A program made the position numbers and the translations under genes. The notes beneath the pieces are model-generated. The model worked only from the letters and a program-made list of their open reading frames with translations. It was not told the DNA's origin and did not search any database. A stretch of DNA of 41,357 bases from Solicoccozyma terricola (lineage: Eukaryota > Basidiomycota > Tremellomycetes > Filobasidiales > Piskurozymaceae): NCBI GenBank assembly GCA_001600875.1, contig BCLD01000030.1, positions 20,249 to 61,605 of the forward strand, given 5' to 3'. Below, piece after piece: positions 1-10,718 of this stretch; position 1 is the first letter of the stretch, and each line of letters starts with the position of its first letter.

Positions 1-35
<35 letters not shown>
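1..35. repeat. Poly-C homopolymer at the contig edge
   Basis: The window opens with 35 consecutive C residues that end 17 nt before the TIM10 start codon. Similar C or G runs occur at the internal gap near 18.5 kb and inside a REP intron, so this looks like a place where the assembly stopped at a homopolymer. The true run length is unknown. It lies in the TIM10 promoter/5' UTR, so that promoter is not visible here. Confidence 0.9.
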
Positions 36-52
36 ATCAACAAACATCAAAC

Positions 53-873
53 ATGTCTTTCTTTGGAATCGGTGGTGCCAACAGTACGTATATCGTGGTA
101 TTGCACAGCTACTTCAGCTGCTGACCACCTCTTTTCCGCAGATGCTCAGTCTCAAGGATCCATAAATCCACAACAGATTGAGATGGCTGTCGCCGAGTTG
201 GACATGATCACCGATGTTTTGTGAGTTCCGTGTGGTGTCGTCTGTGATACACTCACATATTGACTTTTTGTCCGCCATCCGTACATCGTCCACAGTAACC
301 GTCTAGTCAACTCATGCCACTCCAAATGTATCTCGGATAAATATCACGAGCCGGATCTTAACAAGGGAGAGGCAGTTTGTATCGATAGGTGTACTGCAAA
401 GTTCTTCGAGGTAAGTCTTTCGTCGTGATCGTCTTCTCGATATCTACTTCGCGGGTATCCCGTGGCTGCTATCACATTTCCCGCATCCCATCCGGTCGGG
501 AACGGTGCCGCTCTTCGCCGCTCTTCAAACCTTTCATTGCGTGCACCCCAACGCCTAAAAAATAGTAGAGGGCAGTGAACGTTGTTTGGGTTTCATCGAC
601 TCTTGGTTGAGAGCGCTATCTGGTTCATCTCTTTCCTTCTTTTCCCCTTTCTCCTCTGTTTTCTCTTCTTTCTTTTCTTTTCCTTGCATTCCCCATTGGA
701 ATCTTACTCCCCAACTTTTCCAATCTTCCCGTTTGACTTACCTGTGTACTGACGTTCTTTCTTTTTCTCACCCTTTGTTGTTTTGGCGATTCCCATTCCT
801 ATAGGTCAACAAGAAGGTTGGAGAACGTATGCAGACTATGGGTGGAGGTGGAGCTGGTCCTGGATTCCAGTGA
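53..873 (+). CDS. TIM10: Mitochondrial import inner membrane translocase subunit Tim10
   Basis: Four exons (53-83, 142-220, 296-410, 805-873) join to a 97-residue protein, close to the usual length of small Tim proteins. The twin CX3C motifs are present as CHSKC and CIDRC, separated by 16 residues, which is the family signature; each pair forms disulphides in the intermembrane space. Tim10 pairs with Tim9 in a hexameric chaperone that escorts hydrophobic carrier proteins to the TIM22 complex. The start follows the consensus MSFFG of fungal Tim10, and the tail is glycine-rich (MGGGGAGPGFQ). Introns are GT-AG; the last is long (394 nt) and pyrimidine-rich. The promoter is truncated by the window edge. 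It is convergent with the PIH1-domain gene. Confidence 0.95.
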
Positions 874-1463
874 TCCGGATCGTCATATCATATGACAATG
901 ATGAGGATGTCGAGTAGATGGTGTTTCACAGAGGAGAAATGTGGAGCAGGGGATGGGATGGGATGAAATGGAAACCATGGGATGGTGTTGTAGTATCTGA
1001 TACCAGATCAATGTGTAAATTTTCCTTTTTCTTTCTTTGCCTTTACCTTGATGGCTTAGTGTCATGTCATCCGAGGTGCTCTCTCTTGATACCGCGCACT
1101 ACGACGATTCAACAACGCAGTAGTTTGATATGATCCAGGTGAAATTGTAAGAGGTAAGGCCATGTCATCATGGAAGACAAAGGCGGGAAGAGACTGGTGC
1201 GACTCGAGCACTCCCTGGCAGATTGGCGAGATGGGAAGGGATGCCCTGGGATATACGACATCTTCAACTCTGCTAATCGAGGCTGCATTTCACTTTGGTG
1301 CATTGTTCGAAATGCAGAAGATATAGTAGGAAGCGGGAGCTGGACTAGTGTCAGATTTTGTAGAGCAAAAAGATGTCTATGCTCCTCCAAAGTCTATGCA
1401 ATAATTCCGTCTCGCAATCTCCTGCGCATCCGTCCTCGACACCCGACCGCCCTCCTACCAGCA
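874..1463. other. Convergent 3' intergenic region
   Basis: This 590-nt stretch separates the stop codons of two convergent genes (TIM10 and the PIH1-domain gene) and should hold both 3' UTRs. Short open frames on either strand show no family resemblance, and I see no RNA gene or repeat. Confidence 0.6.
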
Positions 1464-2938
1464 TCACGAAACGACCTCTCCCCAAATCCTCAACGATCTC
1501 TCTTCTCTACTCCACTCGACACCTCCCTTGCCCGTGATCCCGCCTCCAACGCTATCCACATGTATATCCAGAGGCAGATCCGTCTCAAGCATGTACAGTG
1601 AAGTGGAAAGTGAGAGATGAGAGGGTGTGAGGGAGAGGTGAATATCTGAGAGGTCAGCTTTTGAAGGTGGCTGCGGGAGAGAACAAGTAGTGACATGAGG
1701 TCAGTAGCGCCCCGTCCGATGGAATAGGAAGATATGGGTATATAAACAGCGCGCTCGCAACTCTCACCTCTTCGGGTAATTGAATGAGCATTATGAATCC
1801 TCTTCTGCCTTGTCCCAGACCTAGATCTACCAATTCAAACGAATGTTTCGGTTTCATCATCTTTCCATTCCCTCTATCTTTATCCTTTTGAACGTCAACT
1901 CTCGTGCTTTCAGGTAGAGTAGCAGCAGCTGCTTTCAAACTCTCTGAAGATTCGTCAACTTCGATGATCTTTGGCGCTCCGGAACCGTTCGCTTCGTATA
2001 CTGGTAAAACGGCAAGTCGAGGTTGAAGTTCACCTTTATGAGATATGTTGGGTTCAGAGTAATCTGGCGTATTGGAGGAGGGCAGTCAGTCTTAGTCCTT
2101 TCAGCGGACTCGGAGGGATTCTATGAATGGTATGATTTACCCCGTGATAACTCGATCCCATACCGCTCCTCGACCTTTTCCAAAACGACTTGTATCAACC
2201 ATTGCTTGAAGGGTTTATCTCGTTTCGATTTAAGCAGATGAGAGGTTGGGAGTATGGCGTCTATTACGAGTGCTTGATTGCCTTCTATTCGATGGGGAGT
2301 GCCGGACCGCACAGAGGGAGCCATTTAAGAATTTCCAACAAGGACAACATCTCCGTCAGACTCCAATATCCCTCACTTTTGTCAATAGTCTGTTTGATTT
2401 CCCCAATCACACAATGTACTATACCTCGCTGCTCTTCCTCGGAGGTTGGCACAGGGACCTGGGAAGCATGGCAAACGTTGATGAAGATCTTGGTGCGTGC
2501 TGGAGAAGGTGGATGGGGGAGCTGTGTCGTGAGGAGTGTTTTGAGTAGGAATCCTGGCTGTAGAAGTGGGGAGGGGGGGAGGTGTTAGGAATGGGTATAA
2601 CTGTCGATGGGAGACCGAGCAGCGCACCAGTGGAGTGACAGGTATCTCTTTCAGTCTGGTTGGTGTGGTTTGTGTGTCCCGTCAGTGTGAGGGTGGTGGG
2701 CGCTCTGCGAGACCGGGGAGACCGAGTCGCTGCGACTCACTTTGCTCCAGCTCGACCACCACTGCCTGGCTGAGCGGATAGGTTGAGAGGTGGCAGCTGG
2801 GATGTGGAAGCGTGGTCTGGTGACGAAGGGACGTCGAGGAATGGCATGATGGATGATGTAGTCCGTCTGACCGATGGATCGTCTGTCGTCGTCGTCGTCG
2901 CTGTCGCTCAACTCGCTCAACTCGCTCGCTCGCGTCAT
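1464..2938 (-). CDS. PIH1: PIH1-domain protein (R2TP-type HSP90 co-chaperone)
   Basis: Exons on the minus strand (2741-2938, 2377-2557, 2141-2284, 1768-2063, 1464-1670) give 341 residues in one frame. The N-terminal PIH1 domain is recognisable from PGFLLKT, then KIFINVCHASQVPVP, DKKGNQALVIDAILP and FKQWLIQVVLEKVEERYGI followed by LSRDYSEPNISHKGELQPR. The C-terminal part (LSLTPSHLSLSTSLYMLE to LRIWGEVVS) resembles the CS-like beta sandwich of Pih1/PIH1D proteins. Members bridge clients such as snoRNP and PIKK assembly factors to Rvb1/2 and HSP90 with Tah1. The first exon (start in MTRASELSELSDSDDDDD, an acidic low-complexity stretch) is the least certain part, since N-termini in this family are not conserved; exons 2-5 are secure. 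It shares a very short promoter region with the divergent Rab escort protein gene. Confidence 0.85.
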
Positions 2939-3007
2939 CAGCAACTCGGAGCAGCGTCCACTTCAACTTCATCGTCGCCCATCGTAAGCTCATCGTCCTA
3001 GCAAGCC
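2939..3007. promoter_or_regulatory. Compact bidirectional promoter region
   Basis: Only about 70 nt separate the proposed start codons of the divergent PIH1-domain and Rab escort protein genes. Any promoter must overlap the 5' UTR or first exon of one of them. No TATA box is evident. If the PIH1 first exon is wrong the region becomes longer. Confidence 0.5.
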
Positions 3008-5035
3008 ATGGACGAAGGCGTAGGCGTAGGAGGAGATCACTTCGACATCGTCGTAGTTGGTACTGGCATCGCTGAATCTATCGCAGCAGCGTGAGTCCTC
3101 CATCGATCGTCCAACAATCGTCCTCCACGCTCACCCTCCCCACCCTCCCCACCTTCCCCTCCTAGCACCCTCGCCAGAGCAGGATACTCTGTCCTCCATC
3201 TCGATCCCAACGAGTACTACGGCTCACAACATGCATCTTTGACGCTCTCCGAACTCTCCGCATGGTGCACAGCGACTGGATCCATCTGTACACCCATTTC
3301 AGACCGCCTCAGAACCGTAGAGCGGAGGTATGCGATATCACTCACTCCAGCAGTGTTGCCGAGTAGAGGACGCATGATTGATAAACTGGTGGAGATGGAT
3401 GTAGGCAGATATGTCGAGTTCAAGATGCTGGATGGGGTACTGGTTGCGCAGCCGCCGTCGCCGCTGGCGGCGGCGGCGACATCCTCATCAGCCGGGGAGC
3501 AGGGCGACGGCGACGATGGACAGACGGCAATACAATTCACAGCAGTACCATCATCCAAGGAAGCAATCTTCAAGGATAAATCAATCTCCCTTGTCGAGAA
3601 GCGCAAACTGATGAAAGTGTTGATGGTCGCTGTAGGGGGGGATGTCGGATCTGCTGAGGGCGTGAAAGGCGAGAAGGTTTACCATATCTCTCGTTGGGGG
3701 ACCACTCTGGCTGACAATCCGTGGAGAACAGGACGAGAACAGCTCCCTCTTCTAGACACGCTACGAGGACCATTTGCACTGTCTGATACCCTGGCAAAGG
3801 CGTTGTCATATGGCATAGCTCACTGTTCCTCCGCAAAGGGCAAGTCCAGCAACTCTCTCACCCTCTCTGCATCTGACACTGAACATCCCATCGCTTTCTT
3901 CCGCCTGGCAGATACAACACTTTCGTCCCTCGTTCGCATGTCTCGATATCTCCGCTCGATAGGAAGATACGGTCCCTCTGCATTCTTGGTTGCAAAATAT
4001 GGAGGTGCGGGGGAGATTGCTCAGGCATTTTGTCGGTGAGTTGGGTTGGAGGGTTGTTTACGCTCGACATCTCCGCCCCGGGGGGGGGGGGGGGGGGGGC
4101 TAGAATGCTGATGAAGAACGTTTGAGCAAAAGGTCTTGCGCGGTGCATGGTGGAACTTATGTCCTCGGCGAGCAAGCCAAAATTTCCGCAATGAGGCGAC
4201 TGACGGTAGAGGAAGAGGAAGGAGCACCTGTCAAGTCGACGGCACAAACATCGGGCGAACAGCAAGTCGGACAATCACCCGGGAAAAGGATAGCTATCAC
4301 GATTCCTGCTCATCCTCGGGAGGTCACGACGTTTCAAATAATCTGTTCTGATAATTTACCAAGCTTGAGAGACTATGGCTTTCGAGCAGACGGGTCCACC
4401 GAAGACGCAGTCAAATACGCCAATTGTATCGCTGTCTACGAGGGAATCCCCTCTCTCGTTGCAAACACTTCAAAGCACAAGACCGCACTTGATCCTGATG
4501 AAGACGAGCAGGAACACCCCATCGACGATGTTCTACTCTTTGTCATTCCACCATCAGCCGTTGGAAATCACGAAGAAGAGGTGGTCAGGATCTTGACGAT
4601 GGGATCTGGGACTGGGAGTTGTCCGGATGGCCAATGTGAGTTGCCGACGGGGGGTTACCGAGCACCAAGAATCAGATAAGCTGATGATGATGGTCTCCTG
4701 AATGGTTGCCAGGCATAGTCTACATACAGAAACATCACACGGCGGACGATTTGGAATCCCAATTCAAGCCGTATCTCGCCCTGATTTCAGACACTCGTGA
4801 TGGAGGACTCAAACCGTCCTACGAAGCATACCATATTTCCACAGTCCGTCAACCTATTCCGTCAAACGAGGCAGCTGTGTCCATCGTCCGGAGACCTGGT
4901 ATCACGGCAGGATCGCCAGTATGGCTTGAAGGATTGGATTTTGAAGCCGAGGAGGCTGATAGGCTGGTGAAGGCGACGGGGTTGGAGATTCCGGAGGTTG
5001 AACCGGTTGACAAGGATGTCGAGGATGACTTTTGA
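3008..5035 (+). CDS. MRS6: Rab escort protein (REP / Mrs6, Rab geranylgeranyltransferase component A)
   Basis: Four exons (3008-3090, 3166-4035, 4133-4635, 4713-5035) give 592 residues. The N-terminal GDI/REP dinucleotide-like fold is clear: DIVVVGTGIAESIAAATLARAG then LHLDPNEYYG. Further family landmarks are the RGRMIDKLVEMDVGRYVEFK region, RYLRSIGRYGPSAFLVAKYGGAGEIAQAFCR, and AVHGGTYVLG. REP binds newly made Rab GTPases, presents them to the geranylgeranyltransferase and delivers them to membranes. I prefer REP over GDI because the protein is long, has an insert rich in Ala, Ser and Asp around residues 115-145, and lacks typical GDI spacing; GDI is less likely. The second intron contains a run of 20 G. 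It is convergent with the kelch gene. Confidence 0.9.
4080..4099. repeat. Poly-G run inside a REP intron
   Basis: Twenty consecutive G residues preceded by CCCC lie within the intron between REP exons 2 and 3. The run does not affect the frame. It is of the same kind as the C tract at the contig start and those around the gap near 18.5 kb. Confidence 0.9.
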
Positions 5036-5464
5036 TCGGTTGTTCGGTTGTTGGCTCGTGCCAAGGGAGACCCGCGGACACGAAGGAGACTCCGAGTGGC
5101 CCGCCGAACACACCCCCCACCCCTCTTGCGATGTTCTCAACTGCCGAGGTGGATCCTCCGGCAAAATGACCTCCATAACGCAAAGGGTCCACGATCATCT
5201 CTTGTTCCGACAGGCGATGATCGTGAGTCTCATCAAAGGCCTGTTCGAGCTCTGTGCAATGTCTGCGATATGGCTCATTCACGGCAATCGAGGAATTAAA
5301 CCACCACCACAACGTATGGCAAGTCGATTCTTAAATCACTATAAAATGTATAGACGAGCAGCTATTCAGCCAACGAAGGACAAATGGAAATGAACGTATT
5401 ACAGGAAGCCGAAACTATGCCTCCAGGGCTGAGAGAATGGCAAGGACATGACAGGTTACGCTCT
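5036..5464. other. Convergent 3' intergenic region
   Basis: The 430 nt between the convergent stop codons of REP and the kelch gene hold only short open frames without recognisable content. It presumably contains both 3' UTRs and polyadenylation sites. Confidence 0.6.
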
Positions 5465-8150
5465 TCAAAACGCTCGACCACTCTGATCACACTCCTCATT
5501 CGGGTTGGGGCTGACATTGACGACGCGAAGTCGGCTCTCCCTGCTCGAGCGTTGGCTGTTACGTTGCTCTTGAGTAGACGCGGAGCGGGTACCGTGCCCT
5601 CGAGCTGGTGCTTTCTCGATCGGAGACGACGTCATCACCTCCGGGTTTGTTGGCATTGGTGATAATGGAGGGAAGGAGAGCGGGGGATTAGAGAGGCGGT
5701 GGAAGGATACGGGGACTGAAGCGGTCGGATGACCCTGTTGACCACGAATGGACAGCGGGTTTGGAGCTCGTGGACCTTGCGGGGATGATCCAGAGACCCT
5801 GCGGTTGCCGGCGAGGAGGTCACGACCTCCTGAGGGCACGGGTGTTGAAGCTGCACGCTGACCAGTCGAATCGCGACGGTCAGCGAGGAGCCCTGATTGA
5901 AGACCCGAAGATGGGCGGCGTTGGAACTCGAGCGGGGGAAGCATCATTGAGGGGGATGTGGTGGAAGGAGCCAGGGTCTGCTGGGAATGCCTTGAAGGAG
6001 GACCAGAGAACAACGGATTGGAGGCGAGATCGCGAGCAAAGTTAGACCAGTCAGGCTCCTGGGCGGATGTGGGTGTGGCAGCCTCGATGGGATCAGCGAA
6101 CGGAGACACTGGGGCGGTCGTGAAGCCAGCTTGAGGAGTGGCGGGGGATGACTTGTCGACCGGTCGCATAACGGGATACTCGAGGACGGAAAGAGGGGTG
6201 CCGACTGGTTCTTCTTCCATCGGAATGGCAGGTTGAATTTGCAGCTCTGGGACCAAAATCGAGTGAGCGTCGTCGGAAACAGCTTCTTCAAACTTCACTC
6301 TATGCTCTTCAGAGGACTCTCTGGTACCTGCAAGAGCAGACTTGAGAAGCCGTGGTGTGGTAGTGCGGGAAGGAGAACCGACATTTGAGTCACGACGGTG
6401 GGATTCGTCAACTCTACCGAGTCCAAAATCTATTTCCTCCCATTGCACTCGTGGACCAGTGGTCGCTCCGGAGGTGTTGGCGGTGATTTCCATCATCTCT
6501 CGGCTGTGACGTTTGGTCTTGTGGTCGTTGGCAGATTTCCCGAGGCCCACAGCGGCGAGGGCGGTGGCGATGAATCCGATCTTGCCATCCGTGCTCTTCT
6601 TGCTGGAGAACAAGTCGCTGACACTGGAGAGTCGTCTGCCGGACACAGCACGGAATTGTTCAATAGCAGTAGAGAATGAACGACGTCCGTGGGTTTCACC
6701 GTCAAGCTCGAAATGCTGAGCCATTCGACGGCGGCGAACTTCCCGGACATGACGACGGAGGAGGTAGATGATGATGGGAGAGCTGAGGAAGAGGACTATG
6801 AGGGTTGGAATGAGGATGGATTTTAAGAGGTAGGAGGTATGGCTGGAGGAGATGGGGGTGGCAGCCGTTGTCGTAGTCGTGTTGGCAGTCGCAACACTGG
6901 TCAACATTCCAGTACTCCACATCGACTTCCATCCCCACTTGGTCTGATCAGGATCACGCATGTCGAGATAGACAACGTCGTTCCTCGCATTGTGGTTCGC
7001 ATCTAACCCGAAAGCTGAAATGAGGACTCCTTGCGGTGTGATGACGCTGGAATGCCAAGCTCGAGCTGCTGACGCCGGCGGTTGAAGGTTGGATGGAGCT
7101 GACCAGGTGAGGGTGGATAGGTCCAGGATGGAAAGGAGTGCTGATGGAGTAGTCGTTGTCGAGTTGTTTGACACTGCTCCACCGTGCACGAGTAGTATGT
7201 TCTGAGATGGATGAACAACCATGTTGTGACCCGCCCTTCCCGCTGGAACTGCTCCGCTAGTCACTAAACCCGTCCATTGACCATTCGACCTATCCCACTT
7301 GGCTACGTGCGTAAAGTCCACCAGGTTTCCACTTGCGTCGGCGCCGCCTGCCATGTAAGCAGCCGAACCTTCCGTGGACATAGCAATGGAGAAGTCGGTG
7401 ACGGGGGTTGATGAACCGAATGCAGACGTTGGTGTACCGGCGGTGGCGATTGTCGTTGAAGAGGAGAGTGGGAGCGCAATCGTATCGATAGCTGCATAGG
7501 CGTACGTTGCGGTGGCTGTTTGTGTGGAGATGTGGATTGAGTATCGAATCTCGGTATGTAGCGGCTTCACACTCACAGCAAACGTAGTCATCGATCAGTC
7601 CACCGACGATGATGACCTCGGCTCCTCCAGACGACATGTTGGTCGCAAAGGATCCAGCTCCCCGTCTCCTCAGGAAATTAGCTGGGCTGTACCCCACCCA
7701 TGATGACTCCCCTGCAGTGGTAGCGACGTCGATGGTATGGATGACCGAATCGGTGTTACAATTGGAGGTCAATCCTCCAGAGTAGACGAGTTGCGAGGAG
7801 TTTGCCGTCTCGTGAATGGATAGAGTGCCGAATGCCGTGGGTGTCAGCGAATCGGAAGGGCCCGTAAGGAATGCTGGGTTGGTGGTGTTGAGCTACGAGA
7901 ACCGCCGGGAATGGTGGTTAGTTTTCGCCCAAATGCACTTTATATATCGCTCAACACTCACAGGCAACACCAACACCTCGTTGGTGATCTGCGTACCAGA
8001 CGCACTAAACTCTCCACCCACGAAATACACCGCTTGGGAGTTGGCGGAGTACACTGCCTTTTGGCCCCATCGTGCGGTTGGCGAGTACGTGGAAGCGGAA
8101 ACGAGTGACAAGGTGGTCACCGTGGCCAGAAGCGACAGCTTTGGGAACAT
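5465..8150 (-). CDS. Kelch/galactose-oxidase-like single-pass membrane protein
   Basis: Three exons (7962-8150, 7577-7892, 5465-7515) encode 851 residues. A signal peptide (MFPKLSLLATVTTLSLVSAS) leads into an N-terminal beta-propeller-like region of about 350 residues with kelch-style blades: AVYFVGGEFS, LVYSGGL, VIIVGGLIDDYV, AAYMAGGADASGN, GRAGHNMVVHPSQNILLVHGG, RAWHSSVITPQGVLISAFG. A single membrane segment follows (LLKSILIPTLIVLFLSSPIIIYLL) with a basic stop-transfer cluster RRHVREVRRRR. The remaining 400 or so residues are Ser/Thr/Pro-rich, with no domain visible, and should be cytoplasmic and disordered. The layout suggests a surface sensor or cell-wall/polarity-related protein, but the ligand and role are unknown. 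Both introns are 61-69 nt with GTGAGT donors. Confidence 0.85.
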
Positions 8151-8612
8151 GGCGGGGGCGGCCGATTCGGCGTATCGATTGAGGGGGATGAACGGCGTGA
8201 GGGAGGGGCCGTCAAGGCGAGTTTATGGCAGGATATACTGTCGTGCTGTGTGAAGTAGCTGAACCTGCAGCTTGGATTGCACGATTGAACAGAGATAGAT
8301 GATGATGGTGTTGGTGGTTTGTAGAAGGTAGCGATGGATGTTCTGCAGCGGCTACAAGTGCGAACAATGCTAATGCTCTGACATCGGACCACCGGAAGCG
8401 GCAACCCCTGAGACAGACTGCTGAACAGCGTGAAAGTGGTCCTGCACGAGCACGATGATGCAGCTGCAGCCATGGAGCGAACAGACTTTGCTTTTTTTTG
8501 CACAGAGTGGGCTTGACAGACATGCAGATGGCTGGATACCGAGTCACGTTTTGTCGCCACCGCCACCGCCACCGCCACCCATGTCGCCCTGACCAACCAC
8601 TTACCTAGGTAC
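8151..8612. other. Intergenic region, kelch promoter and aminopeptidase 3' end
   Basis: About 460 nt lie between the kelch start codon and the stop codon of the upstream aminopeptidase, both on the minus strand. It contains a GCCACC-type trinucleotide run near 8555-8582 and a T8 tract near 8490. No gene is seen. Confidence 0.6.
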
Positions 8613-10264
8613 CTACCAACGACGAGGTGGCCGCCAGCTATGGTCTACAAAGCCTCCCTGCTCGATAGAAAATCCTACCACCACCTTTGAGAATTCCCGC
8701 ATGTGCTGAGGGGAGGGGTTATTACACACCAATCAGACTGGGATTTTCACGAAACCACTCACTTCGAAGCTGAACTCGCCATTGGGCAAATCGATCCGGT
8801 CCAAGACAGTATGAGGGAATGGAAGCCAACCACCGTCCGCTTGATCCCCTCCAACGATCATAGCTGCTGGGTACCCGTGCTTGGTCCAAGACTGATGATC
8901 ACTGCCTCGTCCGCTGAAGTACCCAATTCAGTTGCCGTTCCCAAAAACAGCCACACTGCGATCACTCACACCATCCCTGAATATTTCAGTGTCGATGTCG
9001 CAGTACTCCTTGGCAAGCTTATGAACCCACTTGGACAGCGGCTCGGTGCTACCAACAGTTACCAAGTTGATGGCGGGCGTAGAATTCGCTTTCAAGTACG
9101 CAGTCTCGTCCTTGGTTTGTTCGGTGGATCGTCAACGGAGGGGAGGGCCAACGTACGGATACTGCCACTCACTACGTTGAGCATGGCGCCCACATTGATT
9201 CCTCTACTTTTGTAGTCCTCAGCGATGTCCAGACTTCCTAGCAGACCAGCCTCTTCGCCGGCGTACCAGTGGAATTCGACCGGTCTATCAACCGGATCGA
9301 ATGACTGCTGCGCAAGAACTCGGAGGGCCTCGAGAATCGTTGCGGAACCACTTCCTGACATGGGAAATAAATCAACGATGTGACATTCAGATATAGACAA
9401 TGCAGACGATGCGAGACGATTCCAGACTCACCATCATCATCAGCACCTGGTGCGGACAGGCTGGGGAAGTCGTTGTTTGACGAGTCCAAGTGGGCACCAA
9501 TAATTGTCACGGGCTGTGAGATGTTTCTCCTTCCAGAGGGTGAAAAACGAGCAATGATGGAAGATTGAGGGAATGAGTGAGGGAACGATTCCAAAGAAAG
9601 CTTGACACGAGGTGGTGCTTTGCGGATGATCCGATAGGAGGTGTTGCGACAATCAGAGAACGGAAACCCTTGGACTCAGTCAAAAATCCTCACATCTAGA
9701 ATCTCGTCAAACAGTCACTTTTGCGAGGCTACACCGGTTTCCGACGTGTACAAACGATTGTAATATCCAGTAAAGGTTTCAAGCATCTCGAACATGGCAG
9801 TGGTGCTCAGGTGTTGAATGGCTCGTTTCACCTGAGCTTGGTGCTTGATATCCGGCGTACCTGAGCACATGGAAACCGATGGATTCTCCACCCATCGCCA
9901 GTGCAGTTCAACCAGCATACTTACGAGGCTTGTCCGTCTCGCTGGATGTCAAGAAGCTCCTGCCCGTCAAGTCGATGAAATCCAAACCCTTCCTCTTCAA
10001 TCTCAGCTTGTCGCCCTCCGTGAGCCACCGCGGGGCTTGTGCATTGAGCAGGTCTAGAAGTCTAGGCTCGCGTAGAGTCTCAGCTGATGCTGTGTTCATC
10101 GCAATCATGACATCGACAGGATCATCATGCAATGCGAGAAGCTCCAAGGTTTTCGCCTCGTCATTTGATGCTAAGAGAAACGCATGCTGTGCGGCCGCGG
10201 GCTTTGCGGTCACCTGGAGAACCGCAGAGAATGCTACGAGGAATAAAGCGACGGTGAGCTTCAT
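8613..10264 (-). CDS. Secreted M28-family leucine aminopeptidase
   Basis: A signal peptide ([20 protein letters not shown]) is followed by a propeptide and the M28 zinc aminopeptidase domain. All expected metal ligands are visible: the H and D of IGAHLDSSN, the bridging D in GADDDGSGSA, the EE pair in [13 protein letters not shown] in DETAYL, and H in GSDHQSW. The family removes N-terminal residues from peptides outside the cell or in the vacuole. Exons: 9925-10264, 9735-9860, 9432-9674, 9173-9354, 8970-9110, 8763-8913, 8613-8705. Two junctions are unusual. The intron 9675-9734 needs a GTGTAG donor, and the intron at 8914-8969 looks canonical but leaves a one-base phase error. Using GTGTGA at 8971 and an acceptor at 8906 restores the frame (421 residues) but shortens the loop before SDH. 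The gene is functional-looking overall; that junction is the doubtful part. Confidence 0.8.
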
Positions 10265-10718
10265 TTTGAGCTTATTGGAAGGTTAAAGCAAGGGGTCCAC
10301 CGACCTGCATGCCTCACTCTTTCCATATACACCTTTAACCCCTCCCCCGCTTGGACTTACTTGACGTTCGTTAATATCTCCACGTCGGAATAGGCCGATT
10401 CCCACTAGACGCCACCCGATGACAAAAAGTTTCGAGCGACATGTTTGAAAACATTCGGTTCTGCGACCGAACGTCGTATTCACTACCTCGCTCCCTATCT
10501 CTACGGCTGACGATGAGCTGGACCCGAAGTCAGCTCCTTGAGCCTGACCGCACAAACGGCCACCAACTATCGAGGTTGTAGATCCTATCTATACGTACTA
10601 CAACTATAATCCAAGATCACCCATTCTACAACTTTTGCCACCTACCCCGTCCGCCCGACGGGTCCATTCTGTCCCTCTATTGTCTGTTCCACAGCACATA
10701 TGAGCTTTTGCAGGGTGT
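10265..10718. other. Intergenic region upstream of the aminopeptidase
   Basis: These 454 nt hold the aminopeptidase promoter and the 3' end of the potassium-channel gene, both transcribed leftward. Short open frames show no resemblance to known proteins. Confidence 0.6.

Noticed and set aside
1170..1601. A 143-residue open frame on the plus str and
   Set aside because: It overlaps the last exon of the PIH1-domain gene on the other strand and the intergenic region, with no recognisable content.
9675..9734. In-frame TGA codons suggesting a broken aminopeptidase
   Set aside because: A 60-nt intron with a GTGTAG donor and ACTGAG acceptor removes them and keeps the frame, so a pseudogene call is not needed here.
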